A stretch of 64,000 nucleotides of DNA, from the NCBI GenBank assembly GCA_013407085.1, contig JACCGJ010001364.1, positions 9,522 to 73,521 of the forward strand. The letters run 5' to 3'. Origin of the DNA: Atriophallophorus winterbourni. Its lineage: Eukaryota > Platyhelminthes > Trematoda > Plagiorchiida > Microphallidae. Of the stretch, positions 57,690 to 64,000 are shown one piece after another (position 1 is the stretch's first letter; every line of letters begins with the position of its first letter). The translations under genes and the position numbers were made by a program. A model generated the notes under the pieces. That model saw nothing but the letters and a program-made list of their open reading frames with translations. It did no database searches and had not been told where the DNA came from.

Positions 57690-59600
57690 TTTGGCCTCCT
57701 TCGGTCGATGTCGACCATGGATGTACATCACAATCGAATGATTTTCCATGTTTTACAGCTTTTTAAATGACAAAACAGTCCGATTCGGGAGGAACAATCT
57801 CTCCCGCATCGCTTGCAACGCTGGTTAGAACACTGTTGTAGGGCGTCAGTTACACGCCGGTGGCGTGATCTGCGTTCAGCAGACAAGAGCTGTATCTGCT
57901 CCTCCCTATCTTGCAAACGACGCTTTAAACAATGCCTCCAAAGTGAGCGGTCAAGAGCAAGTTCTTCCCAGCTCGCGGGGTCAATGCCAAGAGCTTTCAT
58001 ATTTCTTTTGCAAACGTCTTTGTACCGCAAGTGAGGTCTGCCCAACGGTCGACTTCCTAATAGCAGCTCACCATAGAGTAGATCTTTCGGAATACGACCA
58101 TTTTCCATTCTATAGACATGACCAAGCCACCGCAGGCGGCGCTGTAGCAATAGGGTGAACATGCTCTGTAGACCAGCTTTGGTAAGCACTTCAGCGTTAG
58201 TCACTCTGTCAATCCACGATATGTTCAAGGTACGACGTATGGGAAGCATTCAGTTTCCGTTCGTGTCTTGCGTGAGTGGCCCAGGTTTCACTGATATACA
58301 GGAAAGCATTTAGTACGCACGCGCTGTACACCATCATCTTCGTCTTTACAGTCAGTTTGCGGCTACCCCAAACACGAGAGTTCAATCGGGACAAAATGAC
58401 AGCTGCTCTGCCAAGCCGCTTATCAATCTCCGTGTCTAGCGAGAGGTATCCGCAATGGTTGAACCAAGATATGTGAAATGATGTATTGGTTCAAGCTGAC
58501 AGTTTCCAACAGTGATGATTGGAGGCGATACAGTCCCTTGACCAAGGACTTTGGTCTTGCGCATGCTGATTGTTAGCCCAAAGTCTTTGCATGCCGATGA
58601 AAAACAGTCCACTAGCGAATGTAGGTTGTCTGGGGAGTGAGCAATAAAGGCTGCATCGTCGGCAAACAGCGGGTCACGGATTATCACATCCCGTACTTTG
58701 GTTTGTGCTCTCAACCGGTTCATGTTGAAAAGCTTACCATCACTTCTCGTGCGTATGTAAACGCCTTCTGTCCTCTTCCTAAAAGCGTGCTTCAGAAGCA
58801 AAGCAAATAAAATGCCAAACAGCGTGGGAGCAAGAACACACCCTTGTTTAACGCCTCGGCGAATCTCAAAGGCTTCTGAATTTCCACCTTTAAAATGGAC
58901 TGTGCCTTTCATGCCTGAGCGGAACGAAATAACGAGTTTGAGCAATCTTGGGGGGCAGACTATGAGATCAAGCATTTTAAAAAGACCCTCCCTGCTGACG
59001 TCGTCGAAAGCCTTTGTTAAATCAATAAAAACAGCGTATAGTGGCATACGCTGTTCCCGACACTTTTCTTGAAGTTGACTCAGGGAGAAGATCATGTCAA
59101 CGGTAGATCTTCCCTTGATGAAACCAGATTGAGATTCGGAGTAAATTCTTTCAGCTGAAACTTGTAGCCAGATACGTAAGACCTCAGCAAACAATTTGTC
59201 TACAAGATTCAAAAGGGAGATTCCTCTGTAATTGTTGCAGTTGCCTCTGTCACCTTTATTCTTAAATAGCGTGATGAATTTTGTGTCTCGCATCCCTTTT
59301 GGGACACCCCCCTCCTGCCAGCACTGAAGAAGCAAACGGTGAAGAGGTTGTAATATTGCTGCTCTACCGCATTTGATGAGCTCAGGTGGAATTCCGTCGT
59401 CACCACGGTCCTTCCCATTTGCTAAGAGGTCGATTGCCCTAGTAAGATCATCCAGGGTAAGGGGAGTATCTAGATATTCAATGGTCGGCAACCGCTCGAC
59501 ATTTTCAAGAGCATGCGGTAGAACCGTACTGTCCCTGGAGTAGAGAGAGAGAAAAGTGCTCTACCCATCTTTCCATCTGTTGGGTTTTTTCGACTTTGTA
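57690..59600 (-). mobile_element. RTE-like LINE copy B, RT and 3' end, 5'-truncated
   Basis: The RT frame (58436-59491) has GGVPKGMRDTKFITLFKNK, NNYRGISLLNLVDKLFAEVL, SGFIKGRSTVDMIFS, FIDLTKAFDDVSREGLF, RRGVKQGCVLAPTLFGILF, LFADDAAFIAHS (catalytic Asp pair) and TYLGSTIAD. Two frameshifts (about 58436 and 58240) separate it from the C-terminus: RRTLNISWIDRVTNAEVL, RRLRWLGHVYRMENGRIPK and the terminal zinc-knuckle CKRCGRDC...HLKSC. The 3' UTR is only about 60 nt and ends with the motif shared by all RTE stubs here. Antisense in Wnt intron 2. The endonuclease is absent. Confidence 0.9.
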
Positions 59601-59616
59601 AATTAAGATCACTCTA

Positions 59617-59725
59617 CAACTGTTTCAAGGCTCACTGAATCGAATCAAACTATCACCACCTGATGAACACAACCAGCCATAAATGGGTTGTGGATTGCAT
59701 GTGGTAGTGTTGTGAGTACCAAAAT
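59617..59725 (+). repeat. Hammerhead repeat family 2 copy
   Basis: CTGATGA at 59660-59666, AACACAACCAGCC in the stem II region (poor pairing), then ATAAATGGGTTGTGG in place of GAAACCGGTCGTGG. It is clearly decayed. Its left end abuts the 5' truncation of RTE copy B. Confidence 0.7.
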
Positions 59726-60013
59726 GCAAATTATATTTTCGTTTAACAACTTTACATATTGAACTGTTCGGGTGTTTTACAAAAATTTGAATCGAGATTT
59801 ATAAGCGGAAGTAGCCCATTAAATAAAATGCCATTTATTAAAATGTTATCTATATATACTTTGTGTCTTTCTGCCAGAAAAATTTAATCTTGTTTGGTAA
59901 TCCACTTTGAACCCAAATCAAATTCAAATAATCAGGGTTCATGTATCTGTCATATCTGACCACGTTTAAAATATCCATACTGTCAAATTCTTTTTACTTC
60001 ATTTTGGCCATAG

Positions 60014-60570
60014 GCTCCAGAGAAACTGCTTTTCTCTCATCGGCATGGGCTGCAGGCGTGGTTCAAGCAATTACACGTGCATGCAGCCAGGGACAAATGG
60101 GAACCTGCGATTGCGATCCACTCCGACGAGAAGGACAAGATCAAGATTCGGAAGGCATTTTCACTTGGGGTGGTTGCAGCGATCCCATCAAATTCGCTAT
60201 GCGTCTGACGCGGCTATTCCTGGATGCGAACGACAGGGAGCTCTGGGACAGGGCAAATCGTCGTGAGACGGAACTGCACGGTAAAAGAGCAAAACAAAAT
60301 AAAATTAAGCGCGAAACTCGATCAAGTTCACATCATTTCCCTGGTGTTTTGAATATCAGAAAGCAGCGAATAATGACGTTGAGAAATACGGATTCTTTAT
60401 CATACGATGCTACTCAAAGTAACTACAGCACCGATGAGGTCACAGGCGCACCCGATATTAAACGGTTTCAATGGGTTTCACCGGAACAGCTACAAGCTGA
60501 AACATTACACATTATTCAAACGAAAGCACGTACCCAAATGAACATTCACAATCGTCGTACCGGTCGGAGA
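60014..60570 (+). CDS. Wnt ligand, exon 3
   Basis: Continues exon 2 in phase: GSRETAFLSSAWAAGVVQAI, TRACSQGQMGTCDCDP and FTWGGCSDPIKFAMRLTRLF are the conserved RETAF, ACSQG, CxCD and WGGCSD blocks. In typical Wnts the NLHNNxAGR block follows about 20 residues later. Here MNIHNRRTGRR comes after some 95 residues rich in Lys, Arg, Ser and Thr (KRAKQNKIKRETRSSSHH near the start). The exon ends in phase 0 at AGA|GTAAGT. The three exons add to 403 codons. The exons with the acylated CHGVSGSC block and the C-terminal cysteines are not in the window. Confidence 0.93.
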
Positions 60571-63500
60571 GTAAGTAAACAATTGGGATTATTAATAAAC
60601 ATCAATAAAAAGGAAAGCTGATGTCAACTTTGTTCTCATGTGTATTTTGATAAATAATTTTTCGGCTTGAAATTACCCAAAAATAGACAAACTTCGATTG
60701 GTTGTGTGATCATAATTTCTGAAGAAATTGTTGACAGTCATTTCGTTATCAACGAATCTAAAAGCATAACGCTCAATCACTGCTTCTCGAACTGTGCACC
60801 TTGCGTTTCAAAATTTACAGAACCTTCAATACTATTAAAATTCCAAGGTTGATCATCCAGGAATAACAATACAAATATTGGATCAACCAAAATTCTGGGA
60901 TTTAGCTTTAGTATTGTCATTAATAACGTATTCAAAAGGTTTCGCACACTTTGTTTTGAGAGCGTCGAACCGTTCTTGCAGGTACCGCCCAATAGTTCGC
61001 AGAAATTGAAAGAATAAAGCCCACAATGATCATACAGGAATAAATAGATTCAAAGGTTGTAAGTGACTCGAATTATTTGAAAAACCTTTCACTTGACTCG
61101 ACAATATCGAATAATTCACCCAAAGCCAATTAATAGTAATCAATTAGGTATTGTATCCGTCTGAGAATTGAAAATTCTATGGAAACAGTAATGAAGTTTA
61201 GCCAATTCAATAAGTTTTTATCACACGTTTCCGATAATTTTTGGGAATGAAAAGTTTAAAATTGGTTTTGAGCCCAAATACTGGTTCGTGAAATAATAGT
61301 TGAATGGTTCTGCCTGAAATTTTACCTTAAACATTTAAGTATACATTGACTAACTACTTTTATTTATTAAGTAGAACATATTTTAAATCTTTTTCCAAAA
61401 GTCCATGTTGACGATTTAATAAATGTCATTAATATCATTAGACTAATAATCTGTAGTTAATTTTAAATTATATACTTAAGTTTTAATTCGAGCCAAGAAC
61501 ATTAGCTCGAGCATAATGAATCATTTACGTCGCAATTTGTGTATATTCTAAAAAAATATTTGAATTAGTTTGGCAGAGGTTTAACTGAATTACAAGAATG
61601 TATGACATTCTCTCTCATGCGATGCGTCCTGCGATGTTACAAATTCATGCATGAAATCGATACGATTCATCGTAATCTTTTGTTATTACTGATAGCACTT
61701 ACAATGTTTGATGAAATCTACTCTTGAATTGGGTACTTACAATGAGCCACACATATTAAATCAGAGTTTTTACAGTTTACGCTCTTGAGGCACATGTAAT
61801 TAACTAATCTAGTGTTGCACTCACGTCACTCTTACACGAACATCAATACATTTTTCTGGCTGTTTGCAACTTCTAAGTTGAAGATAATATGAGTTTCTTC
61901 AGTAAGCCCTGATCCATTGATACAATAGTAAACATAAATATGTTTGAGACTCTGAGAAATTAGAATTACTAAATGCTACCCCGTTTTTCGAAAACATAAC
62001 CAGAAATTGTTTCTCCGTAAAGTGTTCGTTGCGCTTAACAATAATCACGGTATTTATCGAACTTTCCCTGAAAACGAATGTTGAATGCCATTAGTGAAAC
62101 AATTTGAAATTCAAAGTTTTCGTTATTTCAATTTATTCTCGATGAAATTGTGAATTCACATCATTTGATGATTCCTGATTAGGTGCTATGTTAATGGCAT
62201 CCAACAAAACAATAACGTGTCCTCTATGTATAGAAAAATTAATTTTGACAATTTTTGACCATTGATGTTACATAGTTTTTTGAAGGACCGATTGAACAAA
62301 GTTCGCAACTAATACCTGATCCAAATATCAATTAATGATTTTCTAGACGTAATGTAAATTTTTTCACTTATACCCGTTGAGTACACCAATAAATTTTCAA
62401 TATGAATTCATAGGCTTTGTGCAGGGTCGGATTACCTGAGGTCAATCGAGGTTAAATCGCGATCCCTGTTTAATTGTTCAATAAGTTGTTTGCACATGCT
62501 TCGAGGACACTCTAACAAACCTACACCAGTCCACCCTGCTTTTCGCACTCACTTGTGAATTGCATCGCAATTCACCCTTGAAAGCAACCTTTCCAACACT
62601 AATCATTCTCACCCACGAAATTCGAAACACAATACAACGTGAACTGATCAAACGCGTTTTATGACACACATCAAATAATAAATCTTACGCCTATCTTATA
62701 TAAGTAGATTGCGTTACCGCAACACCGTACTCAAGGTGTACGTAACGGTTGTCGTTTTGACCCGATCTGCAGATCGACCGACCGGTTAGATCCAAGCCTT
62801 AACAATTTCGAGCAGGTTTAACTGACCTTGACTGGTTGCATATCCTTTGATGGTGGCTGACGCTAGCAATCTGCTCACCTTCCAGAGAATGGAGTCTTTC
62901 GAACCGTTTTCATGTGGTTTGTCCAAAAAGCAGAAATAATTTGTGTTTGCGATCGATATATTGGGTCGTTCTGCTGATCTCGCTCTTGTGTTATGTCAGA
63001 GCATGGTTGAAAAGCTCGTGATCGGCGTCGCTAAATTACTTCACGCCCTTAATTGCAACAAAATACTTAAAACACTGCGTGATTATGAGGAATATTCATT
63101 CGATAAATTCCAGTATTAAATAATTTTCTTGTAACTCAGCGTTGGATTGTTCTTCTCACACATGATCAAAGGAAATCCCTTGCAAAATAAAAAGCAAGCA
63201 AACTGACATGAATGGATTGAAAATAAATGAACACGTTAAAATGTTTATTCTATAGCTATTAGCGCAATTATGCTTACAAGCAAATAACTGGTTCACAAAT
63301 TTAAAATTGCTTAGAGCCCTAATAAATTTGACAAATGCCATCGCAATGATGAAATTACCTATGATTTTGGAATATTTTCATGAATGATCAAAAACCATAG
63401 TCATGAAACAGAGGTTTCGAACAATGTTTTGCTATTCGGCAAACATCTATAGAAACAACAAAGATAAACGGAGGCAGAATATGAATCGGGAATCAACCCC

Positions 63501-64000
63501 AACTGATCACGTTCTGAACACCAGTCATAGCTTGGAAATCGTTTACGTGGAATTGATCAGGCGGAAGTTGAAGCATTGCATGGAATGTCTCCTCAGCAGG
63601 CCAGTTGAATTTACAAATGCCGCCTAAAATTACGGCCAACAAGGTGAAGGTGTAAATAACCCCATAGTTTGACGTGGGGATCTGCCGTTATTAAACTTTA
63701 ACCTACATGATCCGTTGTATGAGTAAGCAGGCTAATCATTTGTACACGTTGATCGCACCTGTATACAACCGAAACAATTGAACATGTTCGGGAATGACTC
63801 AGTTGATTGTCAACTCGCTTGTCTCACCTGATTCCGAGCCAAATGTTGTGTGGTCTGGTAAACGAATTTTCAACTGGATCCTTTACCGTGTTGACTCTTC
63901 GCGGCGGAAAAATCTTCAAGGTTAATTATGTGCGTATATGATTCTGTTAATATACAGGCCCGTTCTCAAAATGTTATTCGCAATTATTTGACTCTGATAG
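60571..64000 (+). other. Wnt intron 3, continuing past the window
   Basis: I looked for the next Wnt exon (CKCHGVSGSC) in all + frames by eye and did not find it. The sequence is AT-rich with only short ORFs. The only notable structure is a 9-bp perfect hairpin at 62555-62575 (GTGAATTGC / GCAATTCAC). Confidence 0.55.

Larger units (their letters stand above)
56367..60013 (+). other. Wnt intron 2 (3647 nt)
   Basis: Phase-1 intron with GTAAGT donor and CATAG acceptor; splicing gives GGC TCC AGA GAA, the expected G-S-R-E. It contains two hammerhead repeats and a RTE-like LINE in antisense, listed separately. The remaining stretch 56856-57689 is AT-rich without recognised features. Confidence 0.85.

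Noticed and set aside
62555..62575. Perfect 9-bp hairpin GTGAATTGC / GCAATTCAC
   Set aside because: Short, single occurrence, and expected by chance at this scale. Mentioned only as part of the intron description.
1..64000. CRISPR arrays, bacterial operons, rRNA genes or canonical tRNA genes
   Set aside because: Looked for direct-repeat/spacer arrays, Shine-Dalgarno-led gene clusters, rRNA landmarks and cloverleaf tRNAs and saw none. Coding content is eukaryotic with introns and LINEs.

Overview
The window is AT-rich eukaryotic DNA, most likely from a flatworm and probably a digenean fluke. Supporting this are a Wnt gene spread over very long introns, a nuclear complex I gene with introns of only 27-34 nt, dense CR1-like and RTE-like LINE copies, Penelope-like remnants, and a dispersed hammerhead-ribozyme repeat resembling the SINE-like Sm-alpha repeats known from schistosomes. 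The species cannot be named from the sequence.

Host genes. I can support two. (1) A complete four-exon NDUFA12 gene (complex I accessory subunit) at 9143-9643, + strand, lying 32 nt downstream of a dead LINE. (2) The 5' half of a Wnt ligand gene on the + strand: a candidate signal-peptide exon (44028-44128), an exon with the first conserved Wnt cysteines (55816-56366) and an exon carrying RETAF and WGGCSD (60014-60570). Intron phases agree at both joins. The C-terminal cysteine-rich exons are not found and should lie beyond 64000.

Layout. 1-9.1 kb: decayed LINE pieces plus one well-preserved CR1-like reverse transcriptase (3735-5567). 9.1-9.6 kb: NDUFA12. 10.8-14.7 kb: three copies of a short retroposon (two with clear target-site duplications), a Penelope-like element and a hammerhead repeat. 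14.9-20 kb: LINE tails and a second hammerhead family. 21.4-30.4 kb: two or three CR1-like copies, apparently nested, with ORF1 (PHD-like finger) and ORF2 (endonuclease plus RT). 30.9-34.2 kb: a long RTE-like copy on the - strand. 37.4-40 kb: the only hammerhead with an intact core and good stems, then a 5'-truncated CR1-like copy. 44-64 kb: the Wnt locus, whose introns hold LINE fragments and many hammerhead repeats.

The most interesting system is the hammerhead repeat. Its core (CUGAUGA, stem II, GAAA, a minimal ACC/GGU stem III, then GUC cleavage site) recurs in two subfamilies, sometimes as tandem dimers with about 199 nt between cleavage sites. This is the organisation expected of retrozymes, which yield small circular RNAs. 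The sense-oriented copies inside the Wnt introns all carry core-breaking substitutions, while the best copy lies outside the gene.
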